Origin: Empedobacter stercoris
Lineage (GTDB): Bacteria; Bacteroidota; Bacteroidia; Flavobacteriales; Weeksellaceae
Reading direction: 5' to 3'
Assembly (NCBI RefSeq): GCF_020281205.1
Contig: NZ_JACXZC010000006.1
Span: forward strand, 1 to 64,000
Length of the DNA: 64,000 bases
Below the pieces are notes generated by a model, which saw nothing but the letters and a program-made list of their open reading frames with translations, searched no databases and was not told the DNA's origin. Shown one piece after another: positions 54,376-63,500 of the stretch. The stretch's first letter is position 1, and every line of letters starts with the position of its first letter. Both the position numbers and the translations under genes were made by a program.

Positions 54376-54391
54376 ATCGTAATATTACGAT
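54376..54391. promoter_or_regulatory. ArsR operator 2 (internal)
   Basis: ATCGTAATATTACGAT, the same palindrome core as operator 1, lies 57 bases before the DUF6428 gene, suggesting an internal regulated promoter. Confidence 0.78.
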
Positions 54392-54447
54392 AATGGTAAA
54401 AGTAAATGAATATTAATCATAACAAGTCAAATTATAAATAATAAGCT

Positions 54448-54912
54448 ATGACACTTGAACAAATTAAAGAAATTCTACCAACATTAGAGAATGTTGAATT
54501 TCAATTAGAAAATGGGACTTTTGTTCCCGAACACTTTCACGTAACAGAAGTTGGTCAAATTACAAAAAACTTTATCGATTGTGGCGGAACCATTCGTAAC
54601 GAAAAAGTAGTTAACTTTCAGTTATGGAATGCAGATGATTACGAACATCGTCTAAAACCAGGTAAACTGTTAAACATCATCAAACTATCCGAGGAAAAAC
54701 TTGGGATCGAAGATGCTGAAATTGAAGTAGAGTATCAAGCCGAAACGATTGGAAAATTTGATTTAGATTTTAACGGAAAATCTTTTGTTTTAAAAAACAA
54801 AACAACGGCATGTTTAGCCGAAGATGCGTGTGGAATTCCTAGCCAAAAACAAAAAGTGAATTTGTCGGAACTAAACAATACTTGTTGTACACCTAATTCG
54901 GGTTGTTGCTAA
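54448..54912 (+). CDS. DUF6428-like protein with Cys-rich tail
   Basis: 154 residues. The body (about 1-120) is typical of the family found in ars operons of Bacteroidota. The tail carries Cys122, Cys128, then NNTCCTPNSGCC with Cys146, 147, 153 and 154. The CC-x5-CC tail is well suited to bind As(III). Soluble and without signal peptide. Function unknown, likely arsenic binding or delivery. Confidence 0.75.
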   Translation: MTLEQIKEILPTLENVEFQLENGTFVPEHFHVTEVGQITKNFIDCGGTIRNEKVVNFQLWNADDYEHRLKPGKLLNIIKLSEEKLGIEDAEIEVEYQAETIGKFDLDFNGKSFVLKNKTTACLAEDACGIPSQKQKVNLSELNNTCCTPNSGCC

Positions 54913-54944
54913 GAATGTAAAATAAATCAATAAAAATCAACGAA

Positions 54945-56015
54945 ATGGAGGGTATTTTTGATGTTATAGTTATTGGTGGCGGTCAAAGTGCATTGGCGTG
55001 TGGCTATTATCTACGACGTGCAAAATTGAATTATCTTATTTTAGATAAACAAAATACTCCTGGAGGCGCTTGGCTTCATGCTTGGGATAGTTTAACGCTT
55101 TTTTCTCCAGCAGATTACAGCTCGTTGCCTGGATGGATAATGCCAAAAACAGAACATAAATTTCCACCGAAACAACAGGTTATAGATTATTTAGAACAGT
55201 ACGAAAAGCATTATCAACTTCATATCAAACGGAATAGTGAAGTTATTGAAATTAAAAAAGTTGATGGTATTTTTTACGTTCATACGCGCCAAAGTTTCTT
55301 TAAAACCAAAGCTGTTATTTCTGCAACTGGAACGTGGGGGAATCCTTTTATTCCCCATACAAAAGGAATAGAAAAATACAAGGGAATTCAAATTCATTCT
55401 AGTAACTATAAAAATCCAGAGAAATTTAACGGCTTAAAAACCCTAGTTGTTGGAGAAGGTAATTCAGGTGCTCAAATTGTCGCTGAAGTTTCAAAAATTA
55501 CATCAGTAAAATGGGCAACAAAAAAAGCTCCTGATTTTTTACCAGATGAAGTAGATGGATATTATCTTTTTAAAGTAGCTAATGCAAAATATAAAGCAGA
55601 ATTAGAGGGCAAAGTTTTTGACGCTTCACAGTACAGTTTAGGTAGTATTGTAATGGTTCCACCTGTAAAAGAAGCTCGTGAAAGAGGAGCTTTAATTTCC
55701 AATGGCTCATTCCTCGAATTATACGAAAAAGGAGTGATTTGGAATGATGGCAATCAAGAAGAATTTGATGCTATTATTTGGTGCACAGGCTTTGGTTACG
55801 ATACTTCTTTCCTAAAATCCTTAGTAAAAACAGATGAGAAAGGAGCGGCTAAAACCAATGAAACCAAATCTTTAGAAGTTGAAGGCTTGTGGTTTGTTGG
55901 GTATGGGAATTGGTCGGGTTACGCTTCCGCAACGTTAATAGGTGTGAACAGGACTGCAAAACAAACAGTTATAGAAATTGAAGATTTTTTGTCTAAGCAT
56001 TTTGAAATCAATTAG
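54945..56015 (+). CDS. Flavin-containing monooxygenase (ArsO-like)
   Basis: 356 residues. FAD motif VIGGGQSALACGYYLRRA near the N-terminus, NADPH-type motif VVGEGNSGAQIVAEV in the middle, and FMO-like GTWGNPFIP and IWCTGFGYDTSFL. Related enzymes in ars operons are called ArsO. The reaction is not proved by sequence. It lies between the DUF6428 gene and the arsenate reductase-like gene and is co-transcribed. Confidence 0.82.
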   Translation: MEGIFDVIVIGGGQSALACGYYLRRAKLNYLILDKQNTPGGAWLHAWDSLTLFSPADYSSLPGWIMPKTEHKFPPKQQVIDYLEQYEKHYQLHIKRNSEVIEIKKVDGIFYVHTRQSFFKTKAVISATGTWGNPFIPHTKGIEKYKGIQIHSSNYKNPEKFNGLKTLVVGEGNSGAQIVAEVSKITSVKWATKKAPDFLPDEVDGYYLFKVANAKYKAELEGKVFDASQYSLGSIVMVPPVKEARERGALISNGSFLELYEKGVIWNDGNQEEFDAIIWCTGFGYDTSFLKSLVKTDEKGAAKTNETKSLEVEGLWFVGYGNWSGYASATLIGVNRTAKQTVIEIEDFLSKHFEIN

Positions 56016-56019
56016 AAAT

Positions 56020-56631
56020 ATGTACCCAGCGATAAAAAAAACAGTAGAAAGTTTTCATTTATTAAAAATTAACGAAGACCGAAAAATTCTACTAGAGCCA
56101 TTGATAGATTTTATTCAAAATAAAATAAATGAAAAACAGCAAATAAATCTTAATTTCATTTGCACCCACAATTCGCGTAGAAGTCATTTTGCACAAATTT
56201 GGGCTCAAGTTGCAGCCGCACATTTTAATATATCCAATGTAAATTGTTATTCGGGTGGTACAGAAGAAACGGCTTTATTTCCAAAAATCGCAGAAACATT
56301 AAGTCAGCAAGGTTTTCAAATTCTAAAAATAGCGGAAAGTAACAATCCAATTTATGCTATTAAGTTTGGCGAAAATGCGCTGCCTATTATTGGTTTTTCT
56401 AAAAAGTATGATAGTCCTTACAATCCAGTTTCAAAATTTGCAGCCATTCTGACTTGTTCACAAGCAGACGAAGGATGCCCTTTTATAGCAGGTGCAGAAA
56501 GAAGAATTCCGATAACTTTTGAAGACCCTAAAATTGCAGATAACACTCCAGAACAAGATAAAGTTTACACAGAACGAAGTTGGCAAATCGCCACAGAAAT
56601 GTTTTATGTCTTTTCAAAAATCAATAAATAA
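56020..56631 (+). CDS. Arsenate reductase-like protein (LMW phosphatase fold)
   Basis: 203 residues from the ATG at 56020, 4 bases after the monooxygenase stop. The phosphatase P-loop is [14 protein letters not shown], the pattern of thioredoxin-linked ArsC, followed by further Cys ([12 protein letters not shown]) that could shuttle disulfides. It should reduce As(V) to As(III) for export by the next gene, 2 bases downstream. Confidence 0.87.
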   Translation: MYPAIKKTVESFHLLKINEDRKILLEPLIDFIQNKINEKQQINLNFICTHNSRRSHFAQIWAQVAAAHFNISNVNCYSGGTEETALFPKIAETLSQQGFQILKIAESNNPIYAIKFGENALPIIGFSKKYDSPYNPVSKFAAILTCSQADEGCPFIAGAERRIPITFEDPKIADNTPEQDKVYTERSWQIATEMFYVFSKINK

Positions 56632-56633
56632 AA

Positions 56634-57665
56634 ATGCAACCAAAATTAAAATTCTTAGACCGATACCTTACTCTCTGGATATTCCTTGCAATGGCATTAG
56701 GAATTGGTTTAGGCGTTATTTTTCCGAATAGTTCAAATTTTACCAATGCTTTATCCGTAGGCACAACAAATATTCCGTTAGCAATTGGACTTATTTTAAT
56801 GATGTATCCGCCTTTAGCAAAAGTCGATTATTCTTTGCTTCCAACTGCATTTAAGGACAAAAAAGTGATTGGGATATCCTTGTTACTCAATTGGATTATT
56901 GGGCCAATCTTGATGTTTGTTTTGGCAATTATTTTCTTACAAAACGAACCTGATTATATGATTGGTTTAATTCTGATAGGATTAGCAAGATGTATCGCAA
57001 TGGTTATTGTTTGGAGTGATCTGGCCAAAGCAAATAGAGAATACACAGCGATGTTGGTAGCATTAAACTCTATTTTTCAAGTATTATCGTACAGTTTTTT
57101 CGTATGGCTTTTTATCAATGTGTTACCAAACAAATTAGGATTAGCCACCTTTAATGTCAGCGTTTCTATGAAAGACGTTACAGAAAGTGTTGTCATATAT
57201 TTAGGAATTCCATTTTTAGCAGGCTTTTTAAGTCGCTATTTTTTAATGAAATTTAAAGGTAAAGAATGGTATCATCACAAATTTATTCCTGCTATTTCTC
57301 CAATAACATTATATGCATTATTATTTACAATTGTATTAATGTTTAGTTTAAAAGGAGATCAAATTTTAGAATTACCAATGGATGTTTTAAAAATTGCAAT
57401 ACCTTTAATTATCTACTTTGTATTGATGTTTTTTGTGAGTTTCTTTCTTAATAAATCTGTAAAGATTCCTTATGATAAAAACGCATCTATCGCATTTACA
57501 GCCACTGGTAATAATTTCGAGTTAGCTATTGCTGTTTCTATTGCTGTTTTTGGACTTCATTCTCCTCAAGCATTTGTTGGTGTTATTGGTCCTTTGGTAG
57601 AAGTTCCTGTTTTGATTCTATTGGTAAAAGCAAGTTTATGGTTGAAAAAGAAATATTATCCATAA
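56634..57665 (+). CDS. arsB: Arsenite efflux permease Acr3
   Basis: 343 residues, ten membrane helices. Conserved Acr3 features: [16 protein letters not shown] at the start, [17 protein letters not shown] with the essential Cys, and [20 protein letters not shown] late. It exports As(III) by H+ antiport. Last gene of the ars operon, ended by a strong hairpin. Acr3 rather than true ArsB by sequence; the gene symbol follows common practice. Confidence 0.95.
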   Translation: MQPKLKFLDRYLTLWIFLAMALGIGLGVIFPNSSNFTNALSVGTTNIPLAIGLILMMYPPLAKVDYSLLPTAFKDKKVIGISLLLNWIIGPILMFVLAIIFLQNEPDYMIGLILIGLARCIAMVIVWSDLAKANREYTAMLVALNSIFQVLSYSFFVWLFINVLPNKLGLATFNVSVSMKDVTESVVIYLGIPFLAGFLSRYFLMKFKGKEWYHHKFIPAISPITLYALLFTIVLMFSLKGDQILELPMDVLKIAIPLIIYFVLMFFVSFFLNKSVKIPYDKNASIAFTATGNNFELAIAVSIAVFGLHSPQAFVGVIGPLVEVPVLILLVKASLWLKKKYYP

Positions 57666-57666
57666 A

Positions 57667-57697
57667 AAAAGACACGAAATTTAATTTCGTGTCTTTT
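57667..57697. terminator. Bidirectional terminator hairpin
   Basis: 14-base stem AAAAGACACGAAAT and its complement around TTA. Confidence 0.88.
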
Positions 57698-57702
57698 AAG
57701 TT

Positions 57703-58284
57703 TTATCCGTGAATTGCTTCTTTATTTCCATAAGATTGAATCAATTTTCCTTCGAAATCCAACCATTCTTTCCAACGTTTATCTACATCAACATCGGTTG
57801 ATAATTTTCGTGCAAAATTTAAGAAAGTGGTGTAATGATTAGCTTCCGAAACCATCAAATCGTAATAAAATGTAGCTAATTCTTCGTCGTTAATATTTTG
57901 AGATAATACTCTAAAACGTTCACAACTTCTGGCTTCAATCATCGCTGCAAATAACAAACGATCGACAAATGCCATGTTACGAGAACCATCTTTTTTACAA
58001 AATTTCATCAATTGTCCTACATAATCATCTTTTCGTTCGCGACCTAATGTATAACCACGACGTTCGATAATTTCTACAACCATTTTGAAATGTTGCATTT
58101 CTTCGATTGCAATATCAGACATTTCTTGAATAAATTCATCATGTTCAGAATTGTAAGCAATCATGGTAATCGCATTTGTGGCTGCTTTTTGCTCGCACCA
58201 CGCATGATCCGTTAAGATTTCTTCTAAATTTCTTTCCGCAATATCAGCCCAACGTGGGTCTGTTAAAAGTTTTAATCCAAGCAT
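57703..58284 (-). CDS. miaE: tRNA-(ms2io6A)-hydroxylase
   Basis: 193 residues, MiaE length. Di-iron carboxylate ligands lie in AIEEMQHFKMVVE, EARSCERFRVL and SEANHYTTFLNFA (E-x2-H pairs). It hydroxylates the isopentenyl group of ms2i6A at tRNA position 37 using O2. It stands alone with its own start at 58284. Confidence 0.92.
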   Translation of the reverse strand: MLGLKLLTDPRWADIAERNLEEILTDHAWCEQKAATNAITMIAYNSEHDEFIQEMSDIAIEEMQHFKMVVEIIERRGYTLGRERKDDYVGQLMKFCKKDGSRNMAFVDRLLFAAMIEARSCERFRVLSQNINDEELATFYYDLMVSEANHYTTFLNFARKLSTDVDVDKRWKEWLDFEGKLIQSYGNKEAIHG

Positions 58285-58383
58285 TTTCGAAAAATTAAAC
58301 TACAAAAATACAAATTATAATTAGGATAAAAGAACCGAAACTTTTAACCAAAATAATTAGATTGAGTTAAAATAATCAGTTGA

Positions 58384-58785
58384 TTAAACGATTTTTTTCT
58401 CAATCATTTCGATCATTACATCAGAAGCATGTTTAAAAGTAGGTGCTTGTTCTGTCAAACTTGCAGCATTTTTTTTGTTTACTTTAAAGATGATATCTTT
58501 TTCAGTGGTGAACAATAATGCATTCGTGAATGGATTTTTGATGTACGAGCTCAAAATTAAAAACGTTTGTTCGATGCTGTGATATTGTTCCACTTCTTCC
58601 CTTTTGTAACGAAACGTAAAAGCAAAATTATACGTATTGTCTTCCAAAAGATGTAATCGCACAAAAATGTTCTTCAAATCAGTGTCTCCAATGGTTTTGG
58701 CCATCGTAAGTTTAGCAAAAGTTCCTTGGTTGATACTTGATTTCACCTCTTCGTAAAATTCTGTAAATACAGCTTGATAAGACAT
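58384..58785 (-). CDS. Small conserved Bacteroidota domain protein (133 aa)
   Basis: 133 residues. LKNIFVRLHLLEDNTYNFAF and TFRYKREEVEQYHS, then NALLFTTEKDIIFKVNKKNA, recall the N-terminal domain that precedes a SAM-dependent methyltransferase domain in Bacteroides proteins, from memory. Here it stands alone with no methyltransferase domain next to it. Soluble. It may be a truncated gene or a free-standing RNA-binding module. Function unknown. Confidence 0.6.
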   Translation of the reverse strand: MSYQAVFTEFYEEVKSSINQGTFAKLTMAKTIGDTDLKNIFVRLHLLEDNTYNFAFTFRYKREEVEQYHSIEQTFLILSSYIKNPFTNALLFTTEKDIIFKVNKKNAASLTEQAPTFKHASDVMIEMIEKKIV

Positions 58786-58877
58786 TTTTTATATAATTTT
58801 TTGAAGGACAAATTTACATTAAAATATATCAAATCGTTGACGGATTAATTAATATTCCAAATCAGCATCAGAAAGCT

Positions 58878-58885
58878 TAATTTTG
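58878..58885 (+). promoter_or_regulatory. -7 element of the glycosyltransferase gene
   Basis: TAATTTTG matches TAnnTTTG, 4 bases before the ATG at 58890. Confidence 0.45.
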
Positions 58886-58889
58886 TTGG

Positions 58890-60131
58890 ATGAAAAAACT
58901 TTTAATCATTGGTCAAGTTTGGCCAGAGCCAACTTCTTCTGCGGCTGGAACTCGAATGATTCAGTTAATAGATTGTTTTCTAAAAACAGAAGTTGAAATT
59001 ACATTTGCTTGCGCTGCTTCAAAATCAGATTTTAGTTTTGATTTGATTTCGAAAGGAATTAAAGAAGTTGAAATACAATTAAATGATGAAAGTTTTGATG
59101 ATTTTGTGCGAGAACTTTCTCCAGAAATTGTTGTCTTTGATCGCTTTATGATCGAGGAGCAATATGGTTGGCGTGTCGCTAAAGAATGTCCAAATGCTTT
59201 GAAAATATTGGATACAGAAGATCTACATTTTCTTCGAAATGCGAGACAGGAAGCAATTAAAAAAGGTGTTGAATTTACATCTGAATTATTATTTTCCGAT
59301 TTAGCAAAGCGAGAAATAGCTTCAATTTTACGTTGTGATCTATCCTTGATTATATCAAAAAAAGAGCTTGAGATTCTTCAAAATCAATTTAAAATTGATC
59401 ATACTGTATTGTACTATCTTCCATTTTTAGAAGAAGAAATTACTGAGTCAAAAGTTAGTTTGTGGAAGAATTTTGAGCAGAGAACAAATTTTATGTTCAT
59501 CGGAAATTTTATTCACGAACCGAATTATAATTGTGTGCAAACCTTAAAAAAAGAGATTTGGCCTATATTAAGAAAGAAACTTCCAAAAGCCGAATTGCAC
59601 ATTTACGGCGCTTATGTGTCGCAAAAAGTTTTGCAATTGCATAATCCGAAAGAACGATTTTTTATAAAAGGACGTGCAGAAAATGCGCAAGATACAATGT
59701 CTACTTACAAAGTTTTGTTAGCGCCGATTAATTTTGGAGCAGGTGTAAAGGGGAAATTTGTGGATGCAATGCAAACGGGAACACCTTCTGTTACGACAAC
59801 AATTGGAGCAGAAGCAATGAAAGGAGATTTTGCTTGGAATGGTTATGTGGTAGATGATGTAGAATCTTTTGTGGAAAAAGCAACGTTGCTTTACACGAAT
59901 GAAAATGAATGGACAACTGCACAACAAAATGGAAAGCTAATTCTGAACGAAAATTACAATAAGAATAAGTTTGAAGCTGATTTTTCAAATAAAATCAAAT
60001 CTATAGAAGCTAATCTAATCTCGCATCGAAATCAGAATTTTATGGGACAGATTTTACAACATCACAACAATCAAAGTACAAAATACATGTCGCTTTGGAT
60101 AGAGCAGAAAAATAAAAATAGTTTGAAATAA
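58890..60131 (+). CDS. GT4-type glycosyltransferase
   Basis: 413 residues. N-terminal Rossmann region (IIGQVWPEPTSSAAGTRMIQ), then the C-terminal nucleotide-sugar domain with FMFIGNFIHEPNYNCVQTLK, ELHIYGAYVSQK and FGAGVKGKFVDAMQTGTPSV with E after (TTIGAEAM). It transfers a sugar to an unidentified acceptor, cytoplasmic. Transcribed alone before the purL leader. Confidence 0.85.
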   Translation: MKKLLIIGQVWPEPTSSAAGTRMIQLIDCFLKTEVEITFACAASKSDFSFDLISKGIKEVEIQLNDESFDDFVRELSPEIVVFDRFMIEEQYGWRVAKECPNALKILDTEDLHFLRNARQEAIKKGVEFTSELLFSDLAKREIASILRCDLSLIISKKELEILQNQFKIDHTVLYYLPFLEEEITESKVSLWKNFEQRTNFMFIGNFIHEPNYNCVQTLKKEIWPILRKKLPKAELHIYGAYVSQKVLQLHNPKERFFIKGRAENAQDTMSTYKVLLAPINFGAGVKGKFVDAMQTGTPSVTTTIGAEAMKGDFAWNGYVVDDVESFVEKATLLYTNENEWTTAQQNGKLILNENYNKNKFEADFSNKIKSIEANLISHRNQNFMGQILQHHNNQSTKYMSLWIEQKNKNSLK

Positions 60132-60310
60132 ATTAAAGAAGTTTCAAGAATAATTATTGACATCTGATTGATAATCATTGTTAATTTTTAATGAAAATAT
60201 TTAACAAATAAATTAAACAAAATATTGTTGATTTAGATTTGATTTTACTAATTAAAATGTTTAATTTTGCAATTCACTTTTAAAGGTGATTTAGTTTTTA
60301 AAGTTTACAA

Positions 60311-60388
60311 CATTTGTATAGCTCATAATAAGGTTGAGCGTCTCTACGGCAGACCATAAATACTTGCCACTACAAATGAATTTTTTTT
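60311..60388 (+). promoter_or_regulatory. Purine (guanine-type) riboswitch upstream of purL
   Basis: P1 CATTTG/CAAATG (60311-60316, 60373-60378); J1/2 TATA; P2 GCTCA/TGAGC with L2 TAATAAGGT; J2/3 GTCTCTAC (60340-60347); P3 GGCAG/TTGCC with L3 containing CCATAAA; J3/1 ACTA (60369-60372). L2 GG and L3 CC allow the kissing loops. The C in ACTA is the position that selects guanine. J1/2 is two bases shorter than usual. P1 is followed at 60381-60388 by eight T, so P1 itself may end transcription. 60132-60310 shows nothing else. Confidence 0.8.
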
Positions 60389-60395
60389 CTATAAA

Positions 60396-60500
60396 ATGAG
60401 TCTTGAACCACTCAATGTAGAAAATAGTTTGTTTGTTGATGTAGATGATACAAATGGTTTAAACAAAATAAACCAAATAGTACAGCAAACAATACAATGA
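60396..60500 (+). CDS. Leader ORF of purL (34 aa)
   Basis: ATG at 60396, stop TGA at 60498-60500, which overlaps the purL ATG (ATGA at 60497-60500). The product starts MSLEPLNVENSLFVDVDDTN and has no recognised domain. It may set up translational coupling for purL after the riboswitch. Conservation is not known. Confidence 0.45.
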   Translation: MSLEPLNVENSLFVDVDDTNGLNKINQIVQQTIQ

Positions 60501-63500
60501 ACCAAAGACTTTTCATTCAGAAGAAATCGAATTTTGACGTTATCAGTCAGAAGACTACAATAGAACTTAGAAACCTTGTACCTAATATTGTGTGCAAGGT
60601 TTTTGTTATTTATGATCTTTTTAATATACAAGAAAGCCAGTTGCAAGAGGTTCAAAACAAAGTGTTTGTCGATCCTGTGACAGATGTTGTTTTCAAGTAT
60701 GTGGAAGATGCAATTATTGAAAACATTCCTCACACTAAAAACTATTTTGCAACCGAATTTTTACCGGGTCAATACAATCAACGTGATGATTCTTCGGAAC
60801 AATGTTTGGTTTTGATGAATGTTGATAATGTAACCGTAAAATCTGGTTTATTATATGTGTTCAACGAAGATTTGTCTGCGGAGGATTTGAAGAAAGTAAA
60901 AGATTACTTAATCAATCCAATAGAATCGCGTGAGAAAGATCTTTCTAAAATGGAAATACCTGCGAATCCAGAAGCAACAGAAGTTCCAATTATAGAAGGT
61001 TTTATTTCTGCTGACGAAAATAAATTACAAGATATTTACAACCAGTTTGGATTATCATTAGAGATGGATGATTTAGTTTTTATTCGAGACTATTTCAAAT
61101 CTATTGATCGTAATCCAACTGAAACTGAATTAAAAGTTTTAGATACTTATTGGTCTGATCATTGTCGTCATACCACTTTCGAGACAGAAATTACAGATGT
61201 TGAATTTAATTCTAAATTTAACGAAACGCTACAAAAAACATTCAATTATTACCAACAAGTTCGTCAAGAATTGGGAACAACTAAACCAATTCGTTTGATG
61301 GATTTAGCAACTGTTATGGGGAAATATCTTTCTCGTACAGGAGTGGTTAAAAATATTGATGTTTCAGAAGAAATCAATGCATGTTCTATCGTTGTACCAA
61401 TTGATGTAGAAGGTGTTGAGGAAGAATGGTTATTACAATTTAAAAACGAAACACATAATCACCCAACAGAAGTTGAGCCTTTTGGAGGAGCTTCTACATG
61501 TGTTGGAGGTGCAATTCGCGACCCTTTGAGTGGACGTTCTTACGTTTTCCAAGCCATGCGTATTACAGGAGCTGCAAATCCTTTAGAAAAAATTGAAGAT
61601 ACATTACCAGGTAAATTACCACAACGTAAAATCTCGAAAGAAGCAGCAAATGGGTATAGTTCGTATGGAAATCAAATTGGTTTAGCGACAACTTTTGTGA
61701 AAGAAATTTATGACGAAGGATACAAAGCAAAACGCATGGAAGTTGGTTTTGTAGCTGGAGCTGTAAAAAAAGAATATGTTCGTCGTGAAGAACCAGTTGC
61801 AGGAGACCGAATTATTTTATTAGGTGGAGCAACAGGGCGTGATGGAGTAGGTGGAGCTTCAGGTTCATCTAAAACACATGATGGTTTAAAATTAGACGAT
61901 TTATCGGCAGAAGTTCAAAAAGGAAATGCAATCGTTGAGCGTAAAATTCAACGTTTATTCCGTAATCCAGAAGTTTTAGCATTAATCAAAAAATGTAACG
62001 ATTTCGGAGCAGGAGGTGTTTCTGTTGCAATTGGTGAAATTGCACGCGGAATTAATGTTGACTTAGATTTAGTTCCATTAAAATATGCTGGATTAAACGG
62101 AACAGAATTAGCGATTTCTGAATCTCAGGAACGTATGGCTGTTGCGGTAGAAGCAAAAGATGTAGACACATTTATTGCATTAGCAAAAGAAGAAAACCTT
62201 GATGCGACTTGCGTTGCAGAGGTAACGGGAGATGATAAAATGACTTTAGTTTGGAAAGGAACTAAGATTGTTGAATTAGACCGTCAATTTTTAGATACAA
62301 ACGGTGTTCGTAAACAAGCTAAAATAGAAGTTACGGACGAAGAATATACAAATCCTTTTGAGAATAAAGCATTCAGTAAAGAAGCTTTTATTGCTATGAT
62401 GCAAGAGTTAAATCACGCATCGCAAAAAGGTATGGTAGAAATGTTTGACAATAATGTTGGACGTTCTACTATTTTGAATGCTTTTGGTGGAAAAACAATG
62501 GATACACCAGAAGATGTTTCAGTACAAAAATTTCCGACAGATGGATTTACAAATGCAGTTTCAATTGCTTCATTTGGTTACAATCCGATTGTTTCTCGTT
62601 GGTCAAATTATCACGGAGCCTATTTTGCGGTAATTGATTCGATGACGAAAATTGTTGCAGCAGGAGGAAATTACGCTGATATCCGTTTAACTTTTCAAGA
62701 GTATTTTGAGAAATTACGTGACGAAGCTACGCGTTGGGGAAAACCATTTGCAGCTTTGTTAGGAACGATAGAAGCACAAAAACAATTTGGAATTCCTGCA
62801 ATTGGAGGTAAAGATTCGATGTCTGGATCTTACCAAGATATTGATGTGCCACCAACATTGATTTCGTTTGCAGTAGCACCTTCTAAGGCTGAAAAAATTG
62901 TACAAGGAACGTTAGCTGAAAAGAATTCTAAACTTTCAGTTTTTATTCCAACTTTAACAGCTGAATATTTAATTGACGAAGCAAATACCAAAGCTATTTT
63001 TGATTTTATCGGATCAATTAATGCTGATGTAAAATCAATGATGACGGTTAAATTTGGTGGTATCGCCGAAACTGTAGCGAATATGGCTTTTGGTAATGAA
63101 ATTGGATTTGAAATTAACACTGATTTAGATTTAGCAAAATATTATCCAGCATCAATTGTTATAGAACATTCAGAAGAATTAAACATTCCTGCTGAAATTG
63201 CTCAAAATTATCATGTTTTAGGTCAGACAAATGATTCAGCTTCATTCCAATTTAATGGAGAAGAAATTAACTTGAAAGAGTTGAAACAACAGTGGAAAGA
63301 AACATTCAATTCATTGTTTCCATATAAATCATCTTCTGAAACGCTTGTAGAAGAAAAAGATTTGAAAGCTGAACAAATTTGTTTTGCTTTCGCTGATCAT
63401 AAAGTAGAAAATCCGAAAGTTTTTATTCCAATTTTTCCAGGAACAAATTCAGAATATGATTCAGCAAAAGCGTTTCGTAGAGAAGGAGCGATTGTTTCGA

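Noticed and set aside
55978-56019. A longer start for the arsenate reductase-like gene
   Set aside because: It would overlap the monooxygenase by 38 bases and adds a non-conserved N-terminus; the ATG at 56020 leaves a 4-base gap.
62830-63120. A 96-codon minus-strand ORF within purL
   Set aside because: It is antisense to well-conserved purL coding sequence and has no independent support.
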